The position numbers and the translations under genes are program-made. A stretch of 64,000 nucleotides of DNA from Nocardia asiatica NBRC 100129 (lineage in GTDB: Bacteria > Actinomycetota > Actinomycetes > Mycobacteriales > Mycobacteriaceae): contig NZ_BAFS01000472.1 of NCBI RefSeq assembly GCF_000308415.1, positions 1 through 64,000 on the forward strand, read 5' to 3'. Shown one piece after another: positions 27,775 to 37,408 of this stretch (its first letter is position 1; every line of letters begins with the position of its first letter). Below the pieces are notes generated by a model. It ran no database searches. It was not told the origin of the DNA and saw only the letters and a program-made list of their open reading frames with translations.

Positions 27775-28542
27775 TCAGCCCGGCGCGAAGGTCACCACCA
27801 GGACATCGCGATAGGCGGGGTGGGTCGGGTCCATCGGACGTATGGGGGAGACGCTGTGCAAGGTGCGGCGGTCGTCGCCGAGCAGTAGCGTTCCGGGCCG
27901 GTGCAGCGTGGTGCGCAGCAGCCGTCTTCCGCTCGGATCGAACACCGAGCTGGCGCCGCCCACAGCGTTCTGCCTGCCCACCAGAAGTGACGACACCAAG
28001 GTGACACCGTCTCGGTGCCTGCCTTCCGGTGTGGGCGAGCCGGTCGTGTCCGCCGAGGCGATCACCCGGAAGGGATGGACCTTCGCACTCCACTTCGGCG
28101 GGTCGTCCAATGCCGTCGCCAATCGCGCGAGCAGCCGCAACACCGCCCGGAACACAGGGTCGGCCACGAAGGCGTCCGTCAGCGGCTCGAACCTACGATC
28201 GACGCCTACGTAGAGCGGGTTGCTGTTCTCCGGCTGCACGAACGAATTCTGCGGTCGCAGCCCGATCGGCCCGTCGGGGTCGGTGAGCGAGAAGTGACCG
28301 TATCGGCGCAGCCTGCACGTACCACGGGCGCCGGCGTAGATGTCCGTGCTCAACTCGTCCCAATGCCGTCGGAAGCGGTCCCAGTCCGCTGTCGCCACGC
28401 CGAGGCGAGATGTCGTGACGGCGGCGGGCATGAGGTGCACGCCGTCGCGGGACAATGCGAGGCGTGCTGCTTCGACCGCCTGCTCGCTGCGTGGGAGGGC
28501 AGTCCGCGTATCCGCTGCTGCCGCGGTAGAAATCCGCTTCAC
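27775..28542 (-). CDS. PF10014-type 2-oxoglutarate/Fe(II) dioxygenase
   Basis: A 255-residue protein resembling free-amino-acid hydroxylases such as isoleucine 4-hydroxylase. The iron triad is visible as HRDG (HxD, in EGRHRDGVTLV) and a distal His in TLHSVSPI; the Arg expected to hold 2-oxoglutarate lies in the following stretch. Other landmarks are YGHFSL and PLYVGVDRRFEPL. It stands alone, convergent with the S15 hydrolase. Its substrate is probably a small amino acid; this is inferred from the family. Confidence 0.85.
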   Translation of the reverse strand: MKRISTAAAADTRTALPRSEQAVEAARLALSRDGVHLMPAAVTTSRLGVATADWDRFRRHWDELSTDIYAGARGTCRLRRYGHFSLTDPDGPIGLRPQNSFVQPENSNPLYVGVDRRFEPLTDAFVADPVFRAVLRLLARLATALDDPPKWSAKVHPFRVIASADTTGSPTPEGRHRDGVTLVSSLLVGRQNAVGGASSVFDPSGRRLLRTTLHRPGTLLLGDDRRTLHSVSPIRPMDPTHPAYRDVLVVTFAPG

Positions 28543-28582
28543 TGGTGGTCCGCCTTCCTCCGATCGCTAGGGACTCGGTCGG

Positions 28583-29377
28583 TCAACCGGCCTTGGATTC
28601 GGTGGGCGCGGAGAGGATGCGATTGGCCCTGGCCTTGATCGAGTCGGGCAGCACATGGTTGGCCAAGCCGAAGGCCTTGGAGAACAACGACGCGGCGAAG
28701 ATTTGCGGCCGGTCGCTGAGCAAGGCCGAGACACCTTGGCGGGCGACTTCGGCGGGGTCGTCCTTGGGCAGTCGCCCGATCCGGGTGCCGAGCATCCCGG
28801 CGCGGCGGAAGAAGTCGGTTTCGGTGGGGCCGGGGAGCAGAGCGGTCACCGTGATGTCGGTGTCGCGCAGTTCTTCGCGCAGCGCCTTGGCGAAGGACTG
28901 AATGAAGGATTTGGACGCGTTGTACACCGCTTGCCGGGCGCCCGGCATCGTGGCGGCGATAGAGGAGGTGAACAGCAGTTTGCCCTCGCCGCGCTCGACC
29001 ATGTCGCGCAGCACGAGTTTGGCCAGGTGCACCGTCGAGCGGACGTCGAGGTCGATGACGGCGAGTTCGTCGTCGAGGTCGGTCTCCGTGAACGCGCCGC
29101 CACGGCCGACTCCCGCGTTCAGCGCGACGGCAACGGGCTTTCGCCCGTTCTCGGTGGCCGCCCGGTACAACTGTTCGACTCCGTCCGCCGTGCGCAGGTC
29201 GACCTGCACCGGCCGCACCTCGTGCCGCGGGTCGTGCAGCGCGGCGGCGGCGGTCTTGATGGCGTCGTCCTCCGCGGTGACCACGACGTCGTAGCCGTGC
29301 TCGAGGAACTGCCGGGCCAGTTCGAAGCCGATACCGCTGGACGCCCCGGTGACGAGTGCTAGGGGTTTCTCGGTCAT
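28583..29377 (-). CDS. Short-chain dehydrogenase/reductase
   Basis: A 264-residue classical SDR. The cofactor motif is TGASSGIGFE (residues 10-19), then ALNAGVG and the catalytic SSIAATMPGARQAVYNASK (Ser, Tyr and Lys in order). LLPGPTETDFF follows. The C-terminal FGLANHVLPDSIKARANRIL resembles actinobacterial SDRs of unknown substrate. It is divergent from the TetR gene at 29493, which probably controls it. Confidence 0.9.
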   Translation of the reverse strand: MTEKPLALVTGASSGIGFELARQFLEHGYDVVVTAEDDAIKTAAAALHDPRHEVRPVQVDLRTADGVEQLYRAATENGRKPVAVALNAGVGRGGAFTETDLDDELAVIDLDVRSTVHLAKLVLRDMVERGEGKLLFTSSIAATMPGARQAVYNASKSFIQSFAKALREELRDTDITVTALLPGPTETDFFRRAGMLGTRIGRLPKDDPAEVARQGVSALLSDRPQIFAASLFSKAFGLANHVLPDSIKARANRILSAPTESKAG

Positions 29378-29492
29378 GTGCTGCGGCTACCCATTGCCGC
29401 GGCACCCATACCCGCTATCGTGCGTCGAGCCTTCAGCGCTCATCCGGGCCTGGACGCGGAGCCGGGACGCGGTCGCTCGGTAGTCTGCAGGG

Positions 29493-30176
29493 GTGTCCGC
29501 CGCGCCCGCCGACGCTGACGCACCGCTCGTGCCGGTGCGCAACGGCGTGTTCTTCACCCTCCCGGAGGCGCTGCCCCGCGGCAGGCACAATCTGGCTCGG
29601 GAGCAGGTGATGGCCGCGCAGCGGGAGCGACTGCTCGCCGCCGTGACCGAACTGCTGGCCGCTCGCGGCTACGCCGGGTTCGGCCCCGCCGACATCGCGA
29701 AACGTGCCGGGGTCTCGCTGGCGGCCTTCTACGACGCGTTCGCGAACAAGGACGAGTGCGTATTCGCGGGTTACGACCGCTTCATCCAAGTACTGCTGAC
29801 GCAACTGACCGCGGCACGGATGGCGGGCCGGGACCGCCGGTCCATCGTTGCCGACGCGCTCGGACAGTACCTGGGCACTCTGCAGAACGACCTGGTGGTC
29901 GCCCGCGCCTACCAGGTGGAGATCGACGCGCTGGGGCCCGCCGTGCGCGAGCGCAGGCGGAAGTCGCTGCGACTGTTCGCCGCATACATCCGCGAGCTGG
30001 TGCGCAGCGCGAGCGGGAATCGGCTACCGGCGCTGTCGGTCACGGCTTATGTGGGCGTGGTGTACGCGGTGCGTCAACTCACCGCCGACGCGCTCGACGA
30101 GTCGAAGGAGCCGGACCTGACCGCGCTGAGCGCCGACCTCGAGCCGTGGCTCACCGATCTCTTCCGCGAGCGCTGA
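29493..30176 (+). CDS. TetR family transcriptional regulator
   Basis: A 227-residue regulator from a GTG start. After a 35-residue N-terminal arm it has MAAQRERLLAAVTELLAARG and the helix-turn-helix PADIAKRAGVSLAAFYDAF. The C-terminal domain has the DALGPAVRERRRKS segment seen in actinobacterial TetR proteins. It is divergent from the SDR with a 115-base gap. No convincing palindrome was found in that gap. Confidence 0.88.
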   Translation: MSAAPADADAPLVPVRNGVFFTLPEALPRGRHNLAREQVMAAQRERLLAAVTELLAARGYAGFGPADIAKRAGVSLAAFYDAFANKDECVFAGYDRFIQVLLTQLTAARMAGRDRRSIVADALGQYLGTLQNDLVVARAYQVEIDALGPAVRERRRKSLRLFAAYIRELVRSASGNRLPALSVTAYVGVVYAVRQLTADALDESKEPDLTALSADLEPWLTDLFRER

Positions 30177-30350
30177 CGCAGGCCCGCGGCCGCAACGCCC
30201 GCTTGACACGACAGCTGCCGTCCAGCAGCATTGGCGTAAATTTTGTTACTCCGATACCCGCCTCGGCCGTGGTGGTTACCGCAGCCGAATGTCCGATAAC
30301 CGCCGTCGCGATCCGCTCGACGGATGCCAGTCGTCGAAAATGACCATCGA

Positions 30351-31649
30351 ATGGCCGTAACAATCGCACTTTTCACCCGTGACCTGCGTGTCAATGACAA
30401 CCCGGTTCTGTTGGCCGCCGTGCGCGAGGGCGCCGCGGTGGTTCCGCTCTTCGTGGTCGACGACCGCATCGTCGGCAGCTCCCGCCCCGCGGGCAATCAA
30501 CTTCGATTCCTGTCCGCCGCGCTGGCCGAACTCGACGCCGAACTCCGCTGCGCGGGAGGGCAACTGGTGATCCGGCACGGAGACTATGTCGACGCGGTGG
30601 ACAAGGTGGCGGCGCAGGTGCACGCCGACACTGTCCATGTCGCCGAAGACGTCACCTGGTACGGCCGATGCCGGGCGCGGGCTCTGCGCGAACGGCTGGC
30701 CCGGCGCAGCTGCCTGGTGCACACCCATCCCGCGACCGTCACGGCCGTGGATGCCGCCCATAGCGCCCAGCCCGGTCGCGACGACCTGATACCGGACTTC
30801 GCGACATACTTCCGCCGGTGGCTGGAGGCTCCCAAACGGCTCCCGCTGGACAAACCCGAGGAGTTGATCGTCCCGCGCGTCGACAGCGATCCCGTGCCCA
30901 AGTTCGACGAACTCGGCGATGCGGCGGTGTCACCGCAGCTGGCCGTCGGCGGCGAGATCACCGGCCGCGCCCTGTGGCGGGGCTGCACCGCGGGCCAGAA
31001 ACAGGCCCTCGGCCGAGCCCGCGGCGACCTCACCCGGGAGGGATTCTCCCGGCTGTCGCCGTACCTGCATTTCGGCTGCCTTTCCGCGGCCGAAATGGTG
31101 TACCGCGCCGACATGGCGACGGCGGACGGACGCGCCTTCGTCCGCCTGCTCGCCCGGCGCGACTTCCATCTCCAGTTCCTCGCCGCCCGCGCCGACATCG
31201 CGCGGTCCGACGATCGTCACCGTGGGCGACGGGCGCACGACCCGATCGTGGTCGGCGCCTGGCGGGACGGCCGCACCGGATACCCGATCGTCGACGCGGG
31301 CATGCGGCAACTGGCCGCACAGGGATGGATGCCCGAGCGCGCCCGGGTGATCGCCGCCAGTTTCCTCACCACGACGCTGCACGTGGACTGGCGCGTCGGC
31401 GCCGACCATTTCCGTCGCTGGCTGCTCGACGCCGACGCCGCGAGCAACCGCTTCACCTGGCAGCAGGTGGGGCGGCTCGATCCGCGAGCCGCGGGCCGGG
31501 CCGAACGTTACGATCCCGAGGGAAACTACGTGCGACGCTGGATACCGGAACTGGCTTCGCTGCCCGGTTCGGAAATCCATCGTCCGTGGCGCCACAGTGT
31601 GCCGACCTCGATATATCCCGCCCCCATAGCGGATACCGGCCGTAATTGA
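30351..31649 (+). CDS. phr: Deoxyribodipyrimidine photolyase
   Basis: A 432-residue class I-type CPD photolyase that repairs UV-induced cyclobutane pyrimidine dimers with blue light. The N-terminal antenna domain begins TIALFTRDLRVNDNPVLL. The FAD-binding domain shows RLSPYLHFGCLS, LARRDFHLQFLAAR, GYPIVDAGMRQLAAQGWMPE, WRVGADHFRRWLLDAD and EGNYVRRWIPEL. ATG at 30351 is used; ATG at 30324 would add nine residues, and neither has a clear ribosome site. It may share light control with the carotenoid genes 7 kb away, but that is only a suggestion. Confidence 0.94.
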   Translation: MAVTIALFTRDLRVNDNPVLLAAVREGAAVVPLFVVDDRIVGSSRPAGNQLRFLSAALAELDAELRCAGGQLVIRHGDYVDAVDKVAAQVHADTVHVAEDVTWYGRCRARALRERLARRSCLVHTHPATVTAVDAAHSAQPGRDDLIPDFATYFRRWLEAPKRLPLDKPEELIVPRVDSDPVPKFDELGDAAVSPQLAVGGEITGRALWRGCTAGQKQALGRARGDLTREGFSRLSPYLHFGCLSAAEMVYRADMATADGRAFVRLLARRDFHLQFLAARADIARSDDRHRGRRAHDPIVVGAWRDGRTGYPIVDAGMRQLAAQGWMPERARVIAASFLTTTLHVDWRVGADHFRRWLLDADAASNRFTWQQVGRLDPRAAGRAERYDPEGNYVRRWIPELASLPGSEIHRPWRHSVPTSIYPAPIADTGRN

Positions 31650-31726
31650 CGGGCCGGTGGCGCGATTCGTCGGAATGCTGTCGGTAGCGCAGCGGCGAAA
31701 CTGTCCGCCGTCGGCTGTCGACACCC

Positions 31727-31757
31727 GCGGCGCGCGGCTGGTGCCGCCGCGCGCCGC
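31727..31757. terminator. GC-rich hairpin between convergent genes
   Basis: A perfect 12-bp stem, GCGGCGCGCGGC at 31727-31738 pairing with GCCGCGCGCCGC at 31746-31757, has a seven-base loop. It lies between the photolyase stop and the Mn-catalase stop. There is no T tract, so it would act as a pausing-type or bidirectional terminator common in high-GC genomes. Confidence 0.55.
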
Positions 31758-31789
31758 CCGTCGACGGCTCGGCCATCAGACCGCGATGG

Positions 31790-32680
31790 TCAGTCCGGTA
31801 TGTGCGATTCGTGGGTGAACGGTTTGCTGCCCTGGACCGCGGGCTCGCCCGCCGGGTTGGTCTCGGCACCGTGATTCACACGGTCGTCGGATTCGAGCCA
31901 TTCGGTGACCGGATTGTCGATGTAGCGCCACTCCGTCCCCGTGGGCCATGGGCCCTGCCCCTCGTTCCACGGGCCGCGGGCGCTCGCCGCGCCGTTGGAC
32001 ATGTTGAACGCGACGTTCTGGAACCGGTCGTCGCCGGGCAGCGCGCCCGGCGGGAAATTGACCGGCAATTCGTTCAACGCCGCGGTGAACTGCTGGAAAT
32101 GCGCGATCTCGCGGGTCATCAGGAACGAAAGCGTGTCCTGCACACCCGGGTCGTCGGTGAACTGCTTGAGATACTCGTAGACGATCTTGGCGCGTGACTC
32201 GGCTGCCAGGTTGCTGCGCAAGTCGACCGAAGGCTCCCCGTTGGCGTCGACGTAGGAGCCCGACCACGGCACGCCCGCGGCGTCCTTGACGACGGGCCCG
32301 CCGCCGCTGAGCGCGAAGTACAGCGGATTCACCGCGACCTGATGGATCACCTGGTCACGTCCCTCGGATGTGCCCACCACCGGCATCCAGTCGCACCGCT
32401 CGTTGGCTTGCTTGAGATCGTCGTTGAGCCCGTCGAGCAACATGGTGATCATGGCGCCGACGATTTCCAGGTGACTCAATTCCTCGGTGGCGATGTCCAT
32501 GAAAAGGTCGTAGGTTTTCGGATGCTTGCCACGCAGCATGAATGCCTGGTTGAAATATTGCATGGCGGCCTTCAATTCGCCGTTGGCGCCGCCGAACTGT
32601 TCTTGCAGCAGGGTCGCGAAACGCGGATCGGGACGGTCCACGCGAACCTCGAACTGGAGATCCTTGTTGTGTGTGAACAT
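31790..32680 (-). CDS. Manganese (non-haem) catalase
   Basis: A 296-residue dimanganese catalase that disproportionates hydrogen peroxide. Metal ligands appear in the four-helix bundle as ELKAAMQYFNQAF (Glu35), ATEELSHLE (Glu66, His69), AAESRAKIVYEYL and REIAHFQQF (Glu and His). The C-terminal tail is proline-rich, as usual. ATG at 32680 is preceded by AAGGAG. It is convergent with the photolyase gene; the 273 bases upstream hold its promoter and no other gene. Confidence 0.95.
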   Translation of the reverse strand: MFTHNKDLQFEVRVDRPDPRFATLLQEQFGGANGELKAAMQYFNQAFMLRGKHPKTYDLFMDIATEELSHLEIVGAMITMLLDGLNDDLKQANERCDWMPVVGTSEGRDQVIHQVAVNPLYFALSGGGPVVKDAAGVPWSGSYVDANGEPSVDLRSNLAAESRAKIVYEYLKQFTDDPGVQDTLSFLMTREIAHFQQFTAALNELPVNFPPGALPGDDRFQNVAFNMSNGAASARGPWNEGQGPWPTGTEWRYIDNPVTEWLESDDRVNHGAETNPAGEPAVQGSKPFTHESHIPD

Positions 32681-32953
32681 CGCTCTCCTTACCAGTATGG
32701 TCGGCCGTTCGAATGCCTTGCCACCCGGCGATTCGGCATCCGTGCCGACGACGTCCGAACCACGCTGTTCGGCCCGGCGGCAGCAGTTCCGGTGTGGACT
32801 GCCATAGCTGCGCCTCCAGCGCGTTTTCGTGCCTTACCCAGCGCAGGACGAGAAAGAGATGCGGTACTTGATTCGGTGGCGACGATACGGGCTCCAATAG
32901 CCGGTCGTTCGCAACGACACGAAGTGCCACCGGGCGACGGTCCTTCCTCGCGG

Positions 32954-34033
32954 CTACGGGCGATCGCGCCGATGCATGCCGCGGGGACGTTGGCTCTGGT
33001 GCGACGGGCGGCCGACCTCGATCCGCCGGGCGGGCGCCAGGGGCGGGCTGTGGCCGGTCTGTCCGGCACGCAGCGCGGACACCAGTTCCGCGCACACCTC
33101 GTCCGCGCCGAAGCGGGGCGCCCAGCCGAGCTCGCGCCGCGCCTTGGCGGAGTCGATCAGGGACGCGCGGTCGGCGAGCGCGAGCCATGCCGGATGCAGG
33201 GGTTGCAGGCCGCTGCGCCATCCCGGCCAGGCGACGGCGTCGAGCGCCCACCGCGGGGTCGGTAGGAGGAAACCCCCGAAGATCGTCGCGAGCGCGTCCG
33301 CGCGCAGGCACGGCTCGGCGGATAGGTTGAACGCTCCCTCCGCACGACGGCGCACTATCTGCCGGATCGCGGCGGCCACATCGCTGCTGTGCACCAGTTG
33401 CAGCCGGAACTCCCGCCACAGCGGCACGGGCAGCAAGCGCCGGCCCAGCAGCCGCCGGGGCAACCACGGCGGCAGGATCCAGTCCGCGAGTTCGGCGGCG
33501 GCCTCGGTCCCGGCGATGCCGCAGGGCCGGATTCGAGCGGTGCGGATTCCGGGGTGGTCGGCCTCGAAGCAGTCCAATCGCGTCTCCAGCTCCGCCTTGG
33601 CGATGCTGTACGCACTCCCGGACACGCCCGAGGTCCGCCATTCCTCGGAAATCCGGCGCCACCGCTCGGCGGGGGTGTAGGCGGCACACGAGGAGGCTAC
33701 GACGAGCTGGGGGACCGCCGTCTCCACGACGGCGCGCAGCACGTTCTCCGTGCCGGTGCGGTTGGTTCTGCGCATCGGCGGGTCCCCGCGCCGCGGATGG
33801 ATCGCCCACGCCAAATGGACCACGGCGTCGGCGCCCGCGCACGCGGCGCGCAGCGGCTCGACCGCGTCGTCGGTTCCGATGTCGCGGACGATCCAGTGGG
33901 CGGCCGAATAGGGCTCGTACGCGAGATCCGGTGCGCGGCGGGCTATTCCGACGATCTCGCATCCGTCTGCGCGTAGCGCGCGCAGCAACGCCGTTCCGAC
34001 GTTGCCAGTGGCGCCCGTGACGACCACCTTCAT
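32954..34033 (-). CDS. NAD-dependent epimerase/dehydratase family protein
   Basis: A 359-residue extended SDR. The cofactor motif is TGATGNVGTALL (residues 7-18), followed by VVHLAWAI, the SSCAAY segment with the catalytic Ser/Tyr region and GSAYSIAKAELE (YxxxK). The C-terminal half contains VHSSDVAAAIRQIV and FNLSAEP. This is the pattern of nucleotide-sugar or related NAD(P)-dependent enzymes. The last 40 residues are basic and unstructured. The substrate is unknown. Confidence 0.88.
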   Translation of the reverse strand: MKVVVTGATGNVGTALLRALRADGCEIVGIARRAPDLAYEPYSAAHWIVRDIGTDDAVEPLRAACAGADAVVHLAWAIHPRRGDPPMRRTNRTGTENVLRAVVETAVPQLVVASSCAAYTPAERWRRISEEWRTSGVSGSAYSIAKAELETRLDCFEADHPGIRTARIRPCGIAGTEAAAELADWILPPWLPRRLLGRRLLPVPLWREFRLQLVHSSDVAAAIRQIVRRRAEGAFNLSAEPCLRADALATIFGGFLLPTPRWALDAVAWPGWRSGLQPLHPAWLALADRASLIDSAKARRELGWAPRFGADEVCAELVSALRAGQTGHSPPLAPARRIEVGRPSHQSQRPRGMHRRDRP

Positions 34034-34383
34034 GTGTCACGCCGCTCGGGCCCGGGTGCGCCGAAGGGCATGATCTCGCGGCGCACGCCATGCCTGGGAA
34101 CCGACGCAGCGCGAGGACCCCTGAGGTGCTCGGCAGCCAGGATCGGGCGCCTTCCCCGGACCCGAGGTGGTCCTGGCGCAGGTGTGGCGCCCGGCGGTGC
34201 AGCCACGGGGTCGCACCACCGAGAGGTATCCACAGTCATGTCCCGCCTCCTCTCGGCTCGTTCCAGGCCGGGTACCCGAAATCGCCGCTCATATCGTGGT
34301 GGGATGTTTCGAGTCCATCGCGCGGAGCGTGGCCGGGGCCTGGGGCGGGGTGTGGTCTGTGCCCGTCCGGGTAGTCGCGGAAC
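34034..34383. other. Intergenic region of 350 bases without a gene
   Basis: This lies between two divergent SDR-type genes. Base composition is like the neighbours. Open frames here have no plausible ribosome site, conserved motif or family resemblance. No clear palindrome, promoter hexamer pair or repeat was identified. It presumably carries both promoters. Confidence 0.5.
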
Positions 34384-35211
34384 ATGGCTACTACAGCTCC
34401 ACTTCCGGAAGAACGGGCAGGCGCTCCGCGGCGAGCCGTGGTGACCGGAGGCGACTCCGGCATCGGTGCGGCGATCGCGGTCGCGTTGGCCGCGGGCGGG
34501 ACCGATGTCGGGTTGACGTTCCGCAGTGACGAGCAGGGTGCGCGCGACACCGCGGCGCAGGTGCGCGAACAGGGCAGAACCGCCGCCGTGCGCCGCCTCG
34601 ACCTGGCGAATCCGTCGACCGCCCGCACGGTCATCGATGAACTGGCCGACGAACTGGGCGGCCTCGATGTCCTGGTGAACTGTGCGGGCACGGGGTCGGC
34701 GCAGAAGGTCATGGACATGGACTTCGACACCTGGCGGCAGGTGCTGTCGGTCGATCTCGACGGCGCGTTCGTCTGTGCGCAGCGCGCCGCCGAACACATG
34801 ATCGCCGCGGGGGAGGGCGGCCGGATCGTCAACATCACCAGCGTGCACGAACACGCTCCGCGAGTCGGCGCCGCGCCGTATTGCGCCGCCAAAGCGGGCC
34901 TCGGAGCGCTGACGAAAGTGCTGGCACTGGAACTCGCTGAACACGACATCACCGTCAATTCGGTGGCGCCGGGGGAGATCTCGACGCCGATGACCGGACA
35001 GGAAGACGCCGATCCGCGTGAGCAGCACCGCCCCGGCGTGCCACTGGGACGAACCGGCCACGCCAAGGAGGTCGCCGCCGTAGTGGCGTTCTTGGCCACC
35101 CCGGCGGCGAGCTATATCACCGGGGCGTCATATGTCGTGGACGGCGGCATGCTTCTCATGGGCCCGCAGGCGAGCACCCTGCTGTCCGACGAGAAATGGC
35201 GCACCCCGTAG
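34384..35211 (+). CDS. SDR family oxidoreductase
   Basis: A 275-residue classical SDR. The cofactor motif is TGGDSGIGAAIA (residues 21-32), then NCAGTGS, the catalytic NITSVHEHAPRVGAAPYCAAK (Ser, Tyr, Lys) and SVAPGEISTPM. The C-terminus GASYVVDGGMLLM is typical of glucose 1-dehydrogenase/3-oxoacyl reductase-like SDRs, with a 15-residue tail. The 10-residue charged N-terminal extension resembles the stress-linked actinobacterial subfamily. The substrate is unknown. Confidence 0.9.
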   Translation: MATTAPLPEERAGAPRRAVVTGGDSGIGAAIAVALAAGGTDVGLTFRSDEQGARDTAAQVREQGRTAAVRRLDLANPSTARTVIDELADELGGLDVLVNCAGTGSAQKVMDMDFDTWRQVLSVDLDGAFVCAQRAAEHMIAAGEGGRIVNITSVHEHAPRVGAAPYCAAKAGLGALTKVLALELAEHDITVNSVAPGEISTPMTGQEDADPREQHRPGVPLGRTGHAKEVAAVVAFLATPAASYITGASYVVDGGMLLMGPQASTLLSDEKWRTP

Positions 35212-35279
35212 GACACCGCCATCTCTCGCCGCTCGGGCAGCGCACCGAGTCGTGAAAACGTCGGCGAGCGGTGCAGCTG

Positions 35280-36629
35280 CTATCTGTCCGCTACCGGGGT
35301 CGTGCAGCTGGCCGGAGGGTCGACGAACAGGCAGATGGCCGGGCCGCGAGTGGGACGGTAGTTGTCGGGGACGCCGCCCGCGGCGATGATCTGGGTGTAG
35401 GCGCCGACGGCGTCGGTGGGGCGGCGGGTGAGGGTGGGGTCGGTGCGCACGTCCACCGTGTAGAGGCCGAATCGTGGGGTGTAGCTGCCCCATTCGTAAT
35501 TGTCGGTGAGGCTCCAGTAGTTGTAGCCCATGAGGTTCATGCCGTCGGCCTTGGCGCGCTGGAGCCAATAGACGGTGTCGCGCAGGTGATCGCCGCGGGC
35601 GTAGCCGTCGGCGCGGGGACGGCCGTTCTCGGTGGGCATGCCGTTCTCGACCACGTAGAGCGGCTTGCCCGGAAAGCGGCGCGAATAGAATTGCAGCGCG
35701 TAATAGATGCCCTCGGTGCGCAGCGGCAGCTCCCAGATCTGCGGCCCCGGCAGGTTCGGCATCGCCGAGCCGCTGGCCCGCACGATGGACTCGATCAGCG
35801 ACTGAGCCGGATCGTAGGCGAAATAGTAGTCGACGCCGACATAGTCGAGCCGGTCGCCGATGCGGTCGACCAGCGGACCGTTGACCTGGGCCTCGGAGCC
35901 GGCCACATAGCCGACATTGCTGGTCACCTGGGCGCCCGGCTGCCGCGAATGGATGTGGTCGTAGATGGCGTTGTGCGCCTGCGCGACTCGCTCCAGCATC
36001 TCTGCGGCGTCGGCGGCGCCGCGGCGCACCTCGTGCATGATGTAGGCGACCGGCTCGTTGATGGTGACCCACAACGGATTACGGGACGCGTAGCGGTCGA
36101 CGACGTTGCGCATATTGGCCAGCCAGTCCTCGACCATCCGCGGATTACGCCATCCGCCGCGGTCCACGGCCCAGCCGGGGTAGACCCAGTGGTCGAGAGT
36201 GAGCATGGGGCGCATCCCGGCCCGCTCGACGCTCGCGATGACCGCGTCGTAGAAGCGGAACGCGCCCTCGTCCCACACCCCCGGCGCGGGTTGCAGTCGC
36301 GCCCATTCGATCCCGATCCGGAACACCTGCGTGCCGAGCCCGGCCGCGAGCTGGATGTCCGAGTCGTACCGGTTGTAGAAGTCGACCGAATCGCGCAGTT
36401 CGTCGTAGCCCGGGTTCGCGGCGACGTACCGCGTCCAATTGCTGTCGGGCGCATGGCCTTCGGACTGGAATCCCGAAGTCGAGACGCCCCAGAGGAAGTC
36501 CGAGCCCAGCGGCGGCGGGCCTGCGACCGGCTGGATCAGCGGGTCGGCCGTGGCGTGAGCGGCCAGCAGCAACGTGGATGCCGCGGCGGCGAGCGCGGCC
36601 AGGACGTACCGACGGAACCGAGATCGCAT
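35280..36629 (-). CDS. Secreted glycoside hydrolase family 1 (beta-glucosidase-like)
   Basis: A 449-residue protein with a Sec signal peptide (MRSRFRRYVLAALAAAASTL, cleavage after AHATA). The GH1 barrel follows: FLWGVSTSGFQSEGH, HWVYPGW, the acid/base motif TINEPVAY and the nucleophile motif VVENGMP, then YNYWSLTDNYEWGSYTPRFGL. It probably acts outside the membrane on beta-glycosides. The C-terminal 30 residues (ICLFVDPPASCTTP) carry two Cys likely to form a disulfide. No sugar transporter lies nearby. Confidence 0.9.
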   Translation of the reverse strand: MRSRFRRYVLAALAAAASTLLLAAHATADPLIQPVAGPPPLGSDFLWGVSTSGFQSEGHAPDSNWTRYVAANPGYDELRDSVDFYNRYDSDIQLAAGLGTQVFRIGIEWARLQPAPGVWDEGAFRFYDAVIASVERAGMRPMLTLDHWVYPGWAVDRGGWRNPRMVEDWLANMRNVVDRYASRNPLWVTINEPVAYIMHEVRRGAADAAEMLERVAQAHNAIYDHIHSRQPGAQVTSNVGYVAGSEAQVNGPLVDRIGDRLDYVGVDYYFAYDPAQSLIESIVRASGSAMPNLPGPQIWELPLRTEGIYYALQFYSRRFPGKPLYVVENGMPTENGRPRADGYARGDHLRDTVYWLQRAKADGMNLMGYNYWSLTDNYEWGSYTPRFGLYTVDVRTDPTLTRRPTDAVGAYTQIIAAGGVPDNYRPTRGPAICLFVDPPASCTTPVADR

Positions 36630-36723
36630 CCGCCCAGGGTAGCCGCGCTCGTCGGGCGCGTGTCGAAATCCGCGCATCAGGGCGATTCGAAGACGTGGAC
36701 AGCCGACGCCGAACGCACCGTGG

Positions 36724-37305
36724 CTACTGCATCGCGAAACGCAGCAGTGCTTGCATGTCACCCTGCTTGATCTTGCCTTGGCGGTTGAGGACTTCCAGCT
36801 GCCACTGATCGCCGTTGCGGAAGGCGCGGGCGACCGCGTTGGCGTTGTCGGTGCCCAGCAGCGAGGGCCAGATATCGGCGACCTGCTGACTGTTGCCGCC
36901 GGTCGCGTCGTAGATCTTGAAGGAGATGTTGTTCGCCTTCTCGAAAGAGCTGCCCTTCTTGAACGCGGCGGCGACGAAGATGATCGCGGTGATCGCGGTG
37001 GGGACGTCGGCGAAGGTGACGTGGATGGTCTCGTCGTCGCCGGAAGCGGCGCCGGTCTGCTCGTCACCGGTGTGCGCGACCGCGCCGTTGCCCAAGGGGT
37101 CCAGCGAATCCAGGCCGGCGAAGCGCACCGGGTCGTTGCCCTGCATGAGGATGGCGATCAGATCGAGATCGACACCTTTCTTGCGGCGCGCCCAGCCGAG
37201 TGCACCGCCGCTCGTGCCGGAGGACGGATCCCAGCTCACCCCCACACTCAACTTCGAGATACCTGCGAGGTCTGCGGCACCGTCTTCTTTTCTGAGCGTA
37301 ATCAC
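36724..37305 (-). CDS. TerD family (stress / tellurium resistance) protein
   Basis: A 193-residue TerD-domain protein that binds calcium through acidic loops. Family landmarks are the start ITLRKEDG, SVGVSWDPSSG, KKGVDLDLIAIL, GDDETIHVTF and NISFKIYDA. TerD proteins are linked to tellurite, phage and oxidative stress. No other ter gene lies in the window. GTG at 37305 gives the standard family N-terminus; its ribosome site is weak. Confidence 0.9.
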   Translation of the reverse strand: MITLRKEDGAADLAGISKLSVGVSWDPSSGTSGGALGWARRKKGVDLDLIAILMQGNDPVRFAGLDSLDPLGNGAVAHTGDEQTGAASGDDETIHVTFADVPTAITAIIFVAAAFKKGSSFEKANNISFKIYDATGGNSQQVADIWPSLLGTDNANAVARAFRNGDQWQLEVLNRQGKIKQGDMQALLRFAMQ

Positions 37306-37408
37306 GACATCAGGATACTGATGGTTTCCGGTCGCGCTGGCCGAGAAACCAGTTCGCGCCCGCGAGGCGAGCAGCCCGCGGGATACGTCACCGTTCCCGC
37401 CGCAACCG

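Noticed and set aside
30203-30240. A TTGACA-based promoter for the photolyase gene
   Set aside because: TTGACA is present at 30203 but no acceptable -10 hexamer occurs at 16-18 bases, so it was not called.
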